From Aquabacterium sp. J223 (lineage in GTDB: Bacteria; Pseudomonadota; Gammaproteobacteria; Burkholderiales; Burkholderiaceae_C): a stretch of DNA of 64,000 bases. The position numbers and the translations under genes are program-made. This document shows, piece after piece, positions 39,205 to 48,008 of the stretch. Position 1 is the stretch's first letter. Each line of letters opens with the position of its first letter. The stretch covers positions 744,001 to 808,000 of the forward strand of contig NZ_CP088297.1 in NCBI RefSeq assembly GCF_024666615.1. Reading direction: 5' to 3'. The notes beneath the pieces are model-generated. The model made no database searches and had not been told where the DNA came from. It worked only from the letters and a program-made list of their open reading frames with translations.

Positions 39205-40323
39205 ATGGGCAGTGACAGCGTGCGGCCGCAGGACGAATCCGCCAGTGTAGTGGCCGCCCTCGGCGACCGGGTCCGCGAGGCCATCGACGACGGCGGCGGC
39301 TGGCTGTCCTTCGAGCGGCTGATGGCGATGGCGCTGTACGAGCCGGGCCTGGGCTACTACGCCGCCGGCCGCCAGGTCTTCGGCGCCATGCCGCAGTCGG
39401 GCAGCGACTTCGTCACCGCGCCCGAGCTGACGCCGCTGTTCGGCCGCGCCCTGGCCGCGCCGCTCGCGCAGGCGCTGCGCGAGACCGGCTGCGACACGGT
39501 GGTCGAGTTCGGCGCCGGCGCCGGCGCGCTGGCCGAACAGCTGCTGGACGCGCTCGGTCCGGCGGTGCGCCGCTACGCCATCGTCGACCTGTCGGGCGCG
39601 CTGCGCGCGCGGCAGCAGGAACGGCTGCAGCGGTTCGGCGCACGCGTCGAGTGGTGGGACGCGCTGCCCGACCGGCTGGTCGCGGTGGTGGTCGGCAACG
39701 AGGTGCTGGACGCCATGCCGGTGCAGCTGCTGCACTTCGACGGCGCCCGCTGGTACGAGCGCGGCGTGACCTGGGTACAGGGTCGCCTGCACTGGGCCGA
39801 CCGCCCCACCGACGCCCGGCCGCCGGTGGACGGGCCCTTCCTGCCCGGCACGGTGACCGAGGTGCACCGCCAGGCCGAGGCCTTCGTCGCCACCCTCGGC
39901 CGCACGCTGGAGCGCGGCGCCGCCTTCTTCCTCGACTACGGCTTCCCCGAGGCCGAGTACTACCACCCGCAGCGCCACGGCGGCACGCTGATGTGCCACC
40001 GAGGGCACATCGCCGACACCGACCCGCTGGCCGACCTGGGCGCCAAGGACATCACCGCCCACGTCAACTTCACCGGCATCGCCGTCGCCGCGCAGCAGGC
40101 CGGCCTCGCCGTGCTGGGCTACACCTCGCAGGGCCGCTTCCTCATCAACAGCGGCCTGGTCGAACTGATGGCCGACGCCGACCTGAAGGACCGCGTCGCC
40201 GCCCAGCGCCTGCTGCACGAGCACGAGATGGGCGAGCTGTTCAAGGTCATCGGCCTCGGCGCCGGGGGCCGCTTCTTCGACGCCCTCGGGTTCGCCGAGG
40301 GCGATCGCACCCACCGCCTTTGA
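39205..40323 (+). CDS. SAM-dependent methyltransferase, MidA/NDUFAF7 family
   Basis: 372 residues. The family (mitochondrial NDUFAF7, which methylates an arginine of complex I) is identified by MALYEPGLGYYAAG, GSDFVTAPELTPLFGRALA, the SAM-binding VVEFGAGAGALAEQLL, the block VVVGNEVLDAMPVQLL and FFLDYGFPEAEYYHPQRHGGTLMCHRGH, plus GAKDITAHVNFTGIAVAA. The bacterial substrate is not established. ATG at 39205; a TCTAAT hexamer ends 6 bp before it, so the message might be leaderless. It is divergent from the folM-like gene. Confidence 0.9.
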   Translation: MGSDSVRPQDESASVVAALGDRVREAIDDGGGWLSFERLMAMALYEPGLGYYAAGRQVFGAMPQSGSDFVTAPELTPLFGRALAAPLAQALRETGCDTVVEFGAGAGALAEQLLDALGPAVRRYAIVDLSGALRARQQERLQRFGARVEWWDALPDRLVAVVVGNEVLDAMPVQLLHFDGARWYERGVTWVQGRLHWADRPTDARPPVDGPFLPGTVTEVHRQAEAFVATLGRTLERGAAFFLDYGFPEAEYYHPQRHGGTLMCHRGHIADTDPLADLGAKDITAHVNFTGIAVAAQQAGLAVLGYTSQGRFLINSGLVELMADADLKDRVAAQRLLHEHEMGELFKVIGLGAGGRFFDALGFAEGDRTHRL

Positions 40324-40387
40324 GTCGTTCCCGCGTGCCGCATGGCACGGATGGTGCGTAAGTCCTGGCGCCCGGTCGGTTTTCAGA

Positions 40388-40399
40388 TCGGGATCCAGA
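40388..40399. promoter_or_regulatory. candidate operator: GGATCC-centred palindrome upstream of the GntR gene
   Basis: TCGGGATCCAGA fits the symmetric pattern TCnGGATCCnGA and lies 13 bp before the GntR start. The same pattern with 13 of 14 shared bases in context (ATCGGGATCC[A/T]GAA) occurs at 55353-55366, upstream of the second ABC transporter. Proposed autoregulatory operator; this is inference from two copies. Confidence 0.45.
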
Positions 40400-40412
40400 A
40401 CGACGTACCAAG

Positions 40413-41195
40413 ATGGGTCAACGAACCGCACGAAAGCCGGGACAGGCGCTTGAACTGGTGCACGAGGCGCCGCCGGCCGCTCGGGGTGCCGGCACCGAGG
40501 AGGCCGCCGCCGAGAAGTCCACGCTGGCGCAGCATGCCTACGCCCGCATCAAGGACGAGATCTTCGAGTTCCGCATGGCCCCCGGCCAGCGGTACGCCGA
40601 GCAGGAGCTGGCCAACCGGCTGGGCGTGTCGCGCACGCCGCTGCGCTTCGCGCTGCACGTGCTGGCGCGAGAGGGCTACCTGGTGCGGCTGGAGGGACAT
40701 GCCTCCTGGCAGGTCAAGCCCTTCGAGCTGGGCTACTACGAGGACCTCTACGACTTCCGCACGCAGATCGAGCTGATCGCGGTGCGCCGGCTGTGCGCCC
40801 TCGATCCGGCGCCCGACCTGCGAGAGCTGTGCGCCTTCTGGCTGGTGCCCAAGCGCCAGCGCGTGCTCGACGGCCACGTGGTCGCGCGCGAGGACGAGCG
40901 GCTGCACGGCACCCTGGTCGCGCTGGCCGGCAACGTGGAGATGCACCGCACGCACGCCGACCTGACCGAGCGCATTCGCATCATCCGCCGGCTCGACTTC
41001 ATCGCGCCGGAGCGCATCGTCTCCGCCTACGAGGAGCACGCCAAGCTGCTGCGCGCGCTCATCGCCCGGCGCAGCGGCGACGCCGAGCTGCTGATCCGCG
41101 CCCACATCGACGCCTCGCGCGCCGAGATCCGCCACATCACCCTGCACCGGCTGTCGCAGGCGGCCGCGCGCCGGCAGGACCCGACCCCCGCGTGA
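40413..41195 (+). CDS. GntR family transcriptional regulator, FCD subfamily
   Basis: 260 residues. The N-terminal winged helix (about 37-105) contains QHAYARIKDEIFEFRMAPGQRYAEQELANRLGVSRTPLRFALHVLAREGYL, the GntR signature. The C-terminal two-thirds is the helical FCD effector domain (LYDFRTQIELIAVRRL ... HGTLVALAGNVEMHRTHADLTERIRIIRRLD ... EEHAKLLRALIARRSGDAELLIRAHIDASR), which in relatives often binds a metal and a small acid. It is the first gene of a long same-strand catabolic cluster and is probably its local, substrate-responsive repressor. Confidence 0.92.
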   Translation: MGQRTARKPGQALELVHEAPPAARGAGTEEAAAEKSTLAQHAYARIKDEIFEFRMAPGQRYAEQELANRLGVSRTPLRFALHVLAREGYLVRLEGHASWQVKPFELGYYEDLYDFRTQIELIAVRRLCALDPAPDLRELCAFWLVPKRQRVLDGHVVAREDERLHGTLVALAGNVEMHRTHADLTERIRIIRRLDFIAPERIVSAYEEHAKLLRALIARRSGDAELLIRAHIDASRAEIRHITLHRLSQAAARRQDPTPA

Positions 41196-41211
41196 CCCCC
41201 GGAGTGCGCGC

Positions 41212-42507
41212 ATGACGACCCCTCACACGAGCTTCGACATCGTCCTCGCCGGCGGCCACCTGGTCGACCCGGCGCAGGGCCTGGACGGCGCCTACGACAT
41301 CGCCATCCGCGGCGGCCGCATCGCCGCGCTGCAGCCGGCGGGCGCCTCGCCGTGGACGGCGGCCCAGCGCCTCGACGTCCGCGACCGGCTGGTCATCCCC
41401 GGGATGATCGACACCCACGCCCATGTCTTCGAGCACGTCACCGGCCGCTTCGGGCTGGAGGCCGACCTCTGCGGCGTCCGGTCCGGCGTCACCACGCTGA
41501 TCGACCAGGGTGGCCCGTCGTGCATGACGCTGCCCGCCTTCCGCGAGTACGTCGTCAAGCCCAAGGCCAGCCGCGTCTTCGCCTACCTGTCGGCCTACCT
41601 GGTGGGCGGCATGGAGGGCCACTACTACCCCTCGCTCTACAAGCCCGACTGCCTGGACGTCGACGCCACCGTCAAGGCGGCGCTCGCCAACCGCGACATC
41701 GTCAAGGGCTTCAAGGCCCACGCCGAGCTCGGCGGCTTCGCCCGCTGGGGCATCGAGGTGATGCGCCAGTCGGCCGAGATCGCCCGCCGCGCCGACCTGC
41801 CGCTGTACATCCACTTCGGCCAGCTCTGGCCGCTGCCGGAAGAGGGCACCAACGGCGTCGACCCCGACACCATCCTGGCGCAGGTGGTGCCGCTGCTCAA
41901 GGCCGGCGACATCCTGGCGCATCCGTTCACCCGCCATCCCGGCGGCTTCGTCAACCGCGAGGGCCAGGTGCACGCCATCGTGCGCGAGGCGCTGGCGCGC
42001 GGCCTGAAGGTCGACGTCGGCCACGGCTCCCACTTCAGCTACCGCATGGCGCGCATCGCGCTGGACGCGGGCATCGTGCCGCACACGCTCGGCGCCGACA
42101 TGCACGGCTACAACACCGCCGTGCCCCGGGCGCCCGGCACCCCGGACGAGCACCCCGACAAGGAGCACATGTTCTTCGGCCAGCAGCGCTTCTCGCTGGC
42201 CTCCGCGATGACCGCCATGCTGGCGCTGGGCCTGCCGCTGGCGCAGGTGGTGCGCATGGTCACCTGCAACGTGGTGGAGGTCTTCGGCCTGCCCGACGAA
42301 TTGGGCACCTTGAAGCCCGGCCACCCGGCCGACATCACCGTGCTGCACGACCGGCGCGGCCGTTTCGCGCTGAAGGACAACGAGGGCACGCAGCTGGTCG
42401 GCGAACGCGCGCTGACGCCCGACTTCTGCCTGCGAGAGGGCCGGCGCTTCGACGCGGACGCCTCGATCCTGCCGCCGCTGGAGGTGCTCGGCGGGGCCGC
42501 TGCATGA
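41212..42507 (+). CDS. COG3964-type amidohydrolase / deacetylase
   Basis: 431-residue TIM-barrel metal-dependent hydrolase of the amidohydrolase superfamily. Metal ligands are visible: H69 and H71 in DTHAH, K168 in GFKAHAE (the residue usually carboxylated), H201 in IHFGQ, H237 in AHPFTRHPGG, and catalytic D296 in GADMHG. The VDVGHGSHFSYRMARIALDAGIVPHTL block is typical of COG3964, a group with dihydroorotase- and deacetylase-like members. It likely hydrolyses a cyclic or linear amide; the true substrate is unknown. It overlaps the molybdenum hydroxylase gene by 4 bp, so the enzymes probably share a pathway. Confidence 0.88.
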   Translation: MTTPHTSFDIVLAGGHLVDPAQGLDGAYDIAIRGGRIAALQPAGASPWTAAQRLDVRDRLVIPGMIDTHAHVFEHVTGRFGLEADLCGVRSGVTTLIDQGGPSCMTLPAFREYVVKPKASRVFAYLSAYLVGGMEGHYYPSLYKPDCLDVDATVKAALANRDIVKGFKAHAELGGFARWGIEVMRQSAEIARRADLPLYIHFGQLWPLPEEGTNGVDPDTILAQVVPLLKAGDILAHPFTRHPGGFVNREGQVHAIVREALARGLKVDVGHGSHFSYRMARIALDAGIVPHTLGADMHGYNTAVPRAPGTPDEHPDKEHMFFGQQRFSLASAMTAMLALGLPLAQVVRMVTCNVVEVFGLPDELGTLKPGHPADITVLHDRRGRFALKDNEGTQLVGERALTPDFCLREGRRFDADASILPPLEVLGGAAA

Positions 42508-44903
42508 ACGAAAGCGACCAGCAGCACATCGCCGAGCGGGTGGCCGCACCGGGCCATGGCGTGGGCGCCTCGCTGCGCCGCAAGGAGGACGCGCGCTTCC
42601 TGCGCGGCGAGGGCCAGTACGTCGGCGACCTGCGCCTGCCCGGCATGCTGGAGGTGGCCTTCGTGCGCTCGCCGGTGGCGCACGGCCGGCTGCTCGCCGT
42701 CCACAAGCCCGCGGGGGCCGAGCACCGCGTCTTCACCATGGACGACCTGCGCGGCGTGCAGCCCATCCGCGCCAACACCACGCTGCCGGGGTTCAAGCCC
42801 AGCGAGCAGTGGCCGCTGGCGCGCGGCAAGGTGCGCCAGGCCGGCGAGCCGATCGCCATGTGCGTGGCCGCCACCCGCGCCGAGGCGGAGGACCTGGCGG
42901 CCGAGGTCGTCGTCGACATCGAGGACCTGCCCGCCGTCGTCGACATGCTGGCCGCGCGCGACGCACCGCCGGCCCTGGTGCACGACGAATGGGGTGACAA
43001 CGTCTTCCTGCACACCCATGTGAAGGACGACCTGGCCGCCGTCAAGGCGCGGGCCGCGGTGGTCGTGCGGCGGCAGCTGCGCACGGCGCGGCAGAGCATG
43101 GCGCCGATGGAGGGCCGGGGCGTCGTCTGCCAGTGGGACACCCGCCTCGAGCAGCTGGTGATGCACAGCGCGGCGCAGATGCCGCACATCAACCGCGCCG
43201 GCCTGTCCGAATGCCTGGGGCTGGACCAGGCCAGCATCCGCGTCGTCTCGCCCGACGTCGGCGGCGGCTTCGGCTACAAGGGCATCCTGCTGCCGGAGGA
43301 GGTGTGCCTCGGCTGGCTGGCCCTGCAGCTGAAGCGGCCGGTGCGCTGGCTGGAGGACCGGCGCGAGCAGTTGGTGGCCAACACCAACTGCCGCGAGCAC
43401 CACTACGACATCACGCTGTACGCCGACGCGTCCGGCCGCCTGCTGGCCATCGACTGCGACGCGACGGTGGACTCCGGCGCCTACTCGTCCTACCCCTTCG
43501 CGGCCTGCCTCGAGGCGGCGCAGGTGGGCTCCATCCTGCCCGGCCCCTACGTGATGGACGCCTTCCAGTGCCGCACCTGGTCGGTGGCCACCAACAAGCC
43601 GCCCATCCTGCCGTACCGCGGCGTGGCCCGCACCGGCGTGTGCTTCGCGTTGGAGGTGATGCTGGACCTGGTGGCACGCGAAGCCGGCGTGCCGCCGGAG
43701 CAGGTTCGCCTGGCCAGCCTGGTGCCGCCCGAGGCCATGCCCTACGACAACATCACCGGCAAGCACTTCGACTCCGGCGACTACCCGCAGGCCCTGCGCC
43801 GCGCCCTGGCCGCGCTGGACGTCGACCGCTGGCGCGAACGTCAGCGCGCCGGCGAGCCCGACGGCCGCCGCATCGGCCTCGGCCACTCGATCTACTGCGA
43901 GCAGGCGGCCCACGGCACCTCGGTCTATTCCGGCTGGGGCATCCCGATGGTGCCCGGCCACGAGGGCTGCAACGCGCGGCTGACGCCCGACGGCCGGCTG
44001 GAGCTGCGCCTCGGCGCCCATTCGCACGGCCAGAGCCTGGAGACCACCATGGCCCAGGTGGCGCACAGCACCTTGGGCATCGACGAGGCCGACGTGCGGC
44101 TGGTGCACGGCGACACCGCGCTGTCGCCCTATTCCACCGGCACCTGGGGCTCGCGCTGCGCGGTGATGTCCGGCGGCGCGGTGGCCACCGCGTGCAAGAC
44201 GCTGGCGCAGCGCGTGCTGGCCATCGGCGCCGCGCTGCTGGCCGTGCCGGCCGACGGCCTGCGGCTGGGCGACGGCGCCGTCACCGACCCGGCCAGCGGA
44301 CAGCGGCTGACGCTGGCCGAGGTCGCGCACGCCTGGTACCGCCAGCCGCAGCGCCTGCCGGCCGGCCTCGACCCCGCGGGGCTGGAAGTGGCCGCCGGCT
44401 ACAAGGCCCGCCGCGACACCGGCACCTTCAGCTACGCCGCGCATGCCTGCGTGGTGGCGGTGGACACCGAACTGGGCACGGTCGAGATCCTCGACTACGT
44501 CGTCTGCGAGGACGGCGGCGTGCTGCTCAACCCGATGGTGGTGGACGGCCAGATCCTCGGCGGCCTGGCGCAGGGCATCGGCACCGCGCTGTACGAGGAG
44601 ATGCCCTACGACGCCGAGGGCCAGCCGCTGGCCTCCACGCTGGCCGACTACCTGCTGCCCGGCGCCACCGAGCTGCCGCCGGTGCGCATCGAGCACCTGG
44701 AGACGCCCTCGCCCTACACCGAGTTCGGTCAGAAGGGCGTGGGCGAGGGCGGCGCCATCGCGCCGCCGGCGGCCATCGTCAACGCCATCAACGACGCCCT
44801 GGCGCCGCTGGGCGCCGAGCTGCTGGAGTGCCCGGCCTCGCCGCGGCGCGTGCTGCAGGCGCTGGCCCGGGCCCGCCGCGCCCGCGCGGGGGTCGCCGCA
44901 TGA
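42504..44903 (+). CDS. molybdenum hydroxylase large subunit (xanthine dehydrogenase family, molybdopterin-binding)
   Basis: 799 residues, the CoxL/XdhB-type subunit that carries the molybdopterin cytosine dinucleotide cofactor. Landmarks are GASLRRKEDARFLRGEGQYVGDL (family start), SPDVGGGFGYKGILLPEE (molybdopterin-binding loop), PYRGVARTGVCFALE, and the catalytic glutamate E748 in GQKGVGEGGAIAPPAAIVNA. Such enzymes hydroxylate N-heterocycles, purines, aldehydes or CO. The CO dehydrogenase active-site signature (VAYRCSFR) is not seen, so CO oxidation is unlikely. It is followed by FAD and [2Fe-2S] subunits with 4-bp overlaps, forming an L-M-S heterotrimer. Confidence 0.93.
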   Translation: MNESDQQHIAERVAAPGHGVGASLRRKEDARFLRGEGQYVGDLRLPGMLEVAFVRSPVAHGRLLAVHKPAGAEHRVFTMDDLRGVQPIRANTTLPGFKPSEQWPLARGKVRQAGEPIAMCVAATRAEAEDLAAEVVVDIEDLPAVVDMLAARDAPPALVHDEWGDNVFLHTHVKDDLAAVKARAAVVVRRQLRTARQSMAPMEGRGVVCQWDTRLEQLVMHSAAQMPHINRAGLSECLGLDQASIRVVSPDVGGGFGYKGILLPEEVCLGWLALQLKRPVRWLEDRREQLVANTNCREHHYDITLYADASGRLLAIDCDATVDSGAYSSYPFAACLEAAQVGSILPGPYVMDAFQCRTWSVATNKPPILPYRGVARTGVCFALEVMLDLVAREAGVPPEQVRLASLVPPEAMPYDNITGKHFDSGDYPQALRRALAALDVDRWRERQRAGEPDGRRIGLGHSIYCEQAAHGTSVYSGWGIPMVPGHEGCNARLTPDGRLELRLGAHSHGQSLETTMAQVAHSTLGIDEADVRLVHGDTALSPYSTGTWGSRCAVMSGGAVATACKTLAQRVLAIGAALLAVPADGLRLGDGAVTDPASGQRLTLAEVAHAWYRQPQRLPAGLDPAGLEVAAGYKARRDTGTFSYAAHACVVAVDTELGTVEILDYVVCEDGGVLLNPMVVDGQILGGLAQGIGTALYEEMPYDAEGQPLASTLADYLLPGATELPPVRIEHLETPSPYTEFGQKGVGEGGAIAPPAAIVNAINDALAPLGAELLECPASPRRVLQALARARRARAGVAA

Positions 44904-45712
44904 AGCCCGCGCCGTTCGCCTACCACGCCGCGCAGGACCTGCCGCAGGCGCTGGCGCTGCTGGCCGAGGCCGACGGCCTGGCCAAGCCGGTGGGCGGCAC
45001 GCAGTCGCTGGGCCCGATGCTCAACCTGCGGCTGGCGCAGCCGCCGCTGCTGGTGGACCTGAGCCGCCTGCCGGCCCTGCGCGGGGCGGCGCTGCGCGGC
45101 GACGCGCTGCGCATCGGCGCGGCGGTCACCCATGCCCGCCTCGAGGACGGCGAGCTGCCCGATGTCACCCGCGGCCTGCTGCCCCACGTGGCCGCCGGCA
45201 TCGCCTACCGCGCGGTGCGCAACCGCGGCACGCTGGGCGGCAGCCTGGCGCACGCCGACCCGGCGGCCGACTGGGTCAGCACGATGGCCCTGCTCGACGC
45301 CACGCTGGTCCTGGCCGGCCCGGGCGGCGAGCGCACGCTGCGCGCCGGCGACTTCTTCCTCGGCGCCTTCACCACCGCGCTGGCCCCCGACGAGGTGCTC
45401 GCCGCCGTCGAGGTGCCGTGTTTCTCGCCCGCCGCCCGCTGGGCCTACCGCAAGGTCTGCCGCAAGCCCGGCGAGTTCGCCGAGGCGCTGGCCGCCGCCT
45501 GGCTCGACGCCTCGCGCGGCATCGCCCGCGTGGTGCTGGGCGCGCTGCCCGGCATGCCGCAGGTTGTGGCCGGCGACGACGCGCTGGCGCTGCTGCGCGA
45601 GCCGTCGCGGGCCGACGCGCTGCTCGACGCCGCCGGGGTGGACGACGACGTCGACCGCCAGCGCCACCGCACGCTGCTGCGCCGGCTCGGCGTGGAGCTG
45701 TCGATCGCATGA
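44900..45712 (+). CDS. molybdenum hydroxylase medium subunit (FAD-binding)
   Basis: 270 residues, the CoxM/XdhA-FAD type subunit that passes electrons from the Fe-S clusters to FAD. It opens with the family pattern FAYHAAQDLPQALALLAE. The FAD-binding loops are AKPVGGTQSLGPMLNLRLAQPPLLVDLSRL and VRNRGTLGGSLAHADPAADWVSTMALLDATLVL. It is a little shorter than the usual 280-290 residues but both ends look normal. ATGA overlaps join it to the genes on either side. Confidence 0.93.
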   Translation: MKPAPFAYHAAQDLPQALALLAEADGLAKPVGGTQSLGPMLNLRLAQPPLLVDLSRLPALRGAALRGDALRIGAAVTHARLEDGELPDVTRGLLPHVAAGIAYRAVRNRGTLGGSLAHADPAADWVSTMALLDATLVLAGPGGERTLRAGDFFLGAFTTALAPDEVLAAVEVPCFSPAARWAYRKVCRKPGEFAEALAAAWLDASRGIARVVLGALPGMPQVVAGDDALALLREPSRADALLDAAGVDDDVDRQRHRTLLRRLGVELSIA

Positions 45713-46353
45713 CCCGCATCACCCTGCACCTCAACGGGCGGCCCGCGGCCGCGGACGCGGACGACCGCTGCTCGCTGGCCGACCACCTGCGCGAGCACCA
45801 CGGCCTGACCGGCACGCACCTCGGCTGCGAGCATGGCGTCTGCGGCGCCTGCACCGTCGAACTCGACGGCGCGCCGGCGCGCTCGTGCATCACCTATGCC
45901 GTGGCCTGCGAGGGCCGCGCGGTGCGCACCATCGAGGGCTTTGCGGACGACGAGGTGATGGCCCGCCTGCGCGAGGCCTTCAGCGCCGAGCACGCGCTGC
46001 AGTGCGGCTACTGCACCCCCGGCATGCTGGTCACCGCGCGCGACATCGTGCGCCGCCTGCCGCAGGCCGACGAGGCCCGCATCCGCCTGGAGCTGTCGGG
46101 CAACCTGTGCCGCTGCACCGGCTACCGCGGCATCGTGCGCGCCATCCAGCGGGTGCTGGCCGAGCAGCGCACCGCCCCCCACCGCCACCGCGGAGGCCGC
46201 CGGTGCAGCTTGAACAGCGCTTCGACCTGGCGCTGCCGCCGGACGCGGTGTGGCCGGCCTTCCACGACCTGGGCCTGCTGGTCGACTGCCTGCCCGGCGC
46301 CGCGCTCACCGGCCCCGTGGCCGACGGCCGCGCGCCGCTGCGCATGGAGGTGA
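45709..46353 (+). CDS. molybdenum hydroxylase small subunit ([2Fe-2S] protein) with suspicious C-terminal extension
   Basis: The first ~155 residues are a standard CoxS-type subunit: plant-type [2Fe-2S] cysteines C40, C45, C48 and C60 (LGCEHGVCGACTV...SCITYA) and the helical-domain cluster C99, C102, C134 and C136 (QCGYCTPGM, NLCRCTGYRG). After RVLAEQRTAP the frame runs 150 bp into the next gene, giving an Arg/Cys/Trp-rich tail that looks like out-of-frame translation. Removing one C from the six-C run at 46175-46180 would end the protein as TATAEAAGAA with a stop at 46211-46213, a normal length. I report the frame as read; the true end is probably near 46213. Confidence 0.88.
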   Translation: MTRITLHLNGRPAAADADDRCSLADHLREHHGLTGTHLGCEHGVCGACTVELDGAPARSCITYAVACEGRAVRTIEGFADDEVMARLREAFSAEHALQCGYCTPGMLVTARDIVRRLPQADEARIRLELSGNLCRCTGYRGIVRAIQRVLAEQRTAPHRHRGGRRCSLNSASTWRCRRTRCGRPSTTWACWSTACPAPRSPAPWPTAARRCAWR

Positions 46354-46760
46354 AGCTCGGCCCCATCACCGCCGGCTTCGAGGGCCAGGGCACGCTGTCG
46401 CTGGACGAGGCGGCCCGCCGCGGCCGCTTCGAAGGCGCGGCCGCCGACCGCCGCACCCAGTCGCGGGTCAAGGGGGTGGCCGACTTCGCGCTCGCCGACG
46501 GGCCCGGCGGCGGCACCACCGTGGTGGTGGACGTCGACTACGCCCTCACCGGTGCGCTGGCGCAGTTCAGCCGCGGCGCGCTGGTGCGCGAGATCGCCGG
46601 CGCCCTGAGCGCGCAGTTCGCCGCCCGGCTGCAGGCCCGGCTGGCGGCGTCGCCCGAGGGCGAGCCGGCGCCCGGCGAGGCGACCGCGCCGCTGTCCGCC
46701 GGCGGCCTGCTGGTGCAGGCGCTGAAGAAGCGCTGGGCCGGCGCCCCCGACAAGCCCTGA
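46203..46760 (+). CDS. CoxG-like SRPBCC domain protein
   Basis: 185 residues, SRPBCC fold of the CO dehydrogenase subunit G family, members of which are found with molybdenum hydroxylases and are proposed to help membrane recruitment of the enzyme. Recognisable are LEQRFDLALPPDAVWPAFHDLGLLVDCLPGAAL, RMEVKLGPITAGFEGQGTLSLDE and VDVDYALTGALAQFSRGALVREIAGALSAQFAARLQ. The start is taken as GTG 46203, which gives the family N-terminus. No membrane segment is evident. It lies directly behind the [2Fe-2S] gene, whose apparent reading frame overlaps it. Confidence 0.85.
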   Translation: MQLEQRFDLALPPDAVWPAFHDLGLLVDCLPGAALTGPVADGRAPLRMEVKLGPITAGFEGQGTLSLDEAARRGRFEGAAADRRTQSRVKGVADFALADGPGGGTTVVVDVDYALTGALAQFSRGALVREIAGALSAQFAARLQARLAASPEGEPAPGEATAPLSAGGLLVQALKKRWAGAPDKP

Positions 46761-46782
46761 TGTCCCGACCCTAGGAGTTGTC

Positions 46783-47994
46783 ATGCCCCACGATTCCCTC
46801 CGCCGCCTCGGCCTGAAGGCCCTGCTCCTGGTGGCCGCCGGCCTGCCGGCGCTCGCCCCCGCGCAGGAGGCCGTGCGCATCGGCGCGCCGCTGGCGCTCA
46901 CCGGCGGCCTGGCCGACGAAGGCAAGAAGCAGCAGGCCGCCTACGAGCTGTGGCTGGAGCGCATCAACGCCGCCGGCGGCATCGCCGTGGCCGGCCAGAA
47001 GCGCAAGGTCGAGCTGGTGTTCTACGACTACCAGACCGACGAGAAGCGCGCGCAGCAGCTGGCCGAGCGGCTGATCAACGTCGACAAGGTGCAGGTCATG
47101 ACGGCGCCGTTCGGCTCCGGCCACACCAAGGTGGTGGCCGGCGTGGCCGAGCGCTACGGCATTCCCATCGTGGCCGTGGCCTCGGCCGAGCCGGTGCACA
47201 ACCAGGGCTACAAGAACCTGTTCGGCACCCTGGCGCCGTCCATCGGCCTCATCGACGCCATGCTGGCGCAGGTCAAGGACAAGCTGCCGGCCACCAAGCG
47301 CATCGCCGTGCTCGGCCGCGACGACGTCTTCCCCAAGGTCATGGCCACCACCATGGCCGGCCAGGCGCAGAAGGCCGGCTACGAGGTGGTCTACAACCAG
47401 CTCTACCCGGTGGGCACGCTCGACCATGCCGCCGCGCTGACGCAGATGAAGGCCGCCGCGCCAGACTGGATCTTCGTCACCGGCTACACCAAGGACCTGG
47501 TGCTGGTGCGCAAGCAGATGGCCGACCTGCGGCTGGCGGCGCCGGTGGTGACCATGATCACCGGCCCGGCCTACCGCGAGTTCGTCGACAGCCTGGGCCC
47601 GCTGGCCGAGAACGTCACCTCCGCCACCTGGTGGCACCCGTCGCAGACCTACAAGGCCGACGACGTGTTCGGCACCACCCAGGCCTTCGCCGACGCGGTG
47701 CGCAAGAAGACCGGCCAGGACCCCGACTACGTGCATGCCTCCTCGGCGGCGGCGCTGATCGTCATCCAGAAGGCGATCGAGAAGGCCGGCTCGCTGTCGC
47801 CGGACGCGCTGCGCAAGGCCATCGCCGAGACCGACCTGCAGACGTTCTACGGCCCGATCCGGTTCCGCGGCGACGGCATGAACGAGAACCGCAACCTGCC
47901 CATCATCCAGATCCAGGGCGGCAAGCCGATGGTGCTGTTCCCGCTGGACATGCAGCAGGCGGCGCTGAAGCCGCTGGCGGCGACGGCCAAGTGA
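46783..47994 (+). CDS. ABC transporter substrate-binding protein, branched-chain amino acid (LivJ/K) type, copy 1
   Basis: 403 residues with a signal peptide (LKALLLVAAGLPALAPAQ). The mature domain starts VRIGAPLALTGGLADEGKKQQAAYELWLERINAAGGI, the type I periplasmic binding fold (Peripla_BP_6). Proteins of this family bind branched-chain amino acids, amides, urea or aromatic acids. It is very similar along its length to the second copy at 48900-50114, so the two probably arose by tandem duplication, now separated by a dioxygenase gene. It can use the LivHMGF components encoded just downstream. Confidence 0.92.
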   Translation: MPHDSLRRLGLKALLLVAAGLPALAPAQEAVRIGAPLALTGGLADEGKKQQAAYELWLERINAAGGIAVAGQKRKVELVFYDYQTDEKRAQQLAERLINVDKVQVMTAPFGSGHTKVVAGVAERYGIPIVAVASAEPVHNQGYKNLFGTLAPSIGLIDAMLAQVKDKLPATKRIAVLGRDDVFPKVMATTMAGQAQKAGYEVVYNQLYPVGTLDHAAALTQMKAAAPDWIFVTGYTKDLVLVRKQMADLRLAAPVVTMITGPAYREFVDSLGPLAENVTSATWWHPSQTYKADDVFGTTQAFADAVRKKTGQDPDYVHASSAAALIVIQKAIEKAGSLSPDALRKAIAETDLQTFYGPIRFRGDGMNENRNLPIIQIQGGKPMVLFPLDMQQAALKPLAATAK

Positions 47995-48008
47995 CCGGGG
48001 AGCGCGCC

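Noticed and set aside
42504-44903. Carbon monoxide dehydrogenase, suggested by the L-M-S subunits and the CoxG-like gene
   Set aside because: The CO-dehydrogenase active-site cysteine loop is not visible in the large subunit, and coxD/E/F accessory genes are absent, so an organic-substrate hydroxylase is more likely.
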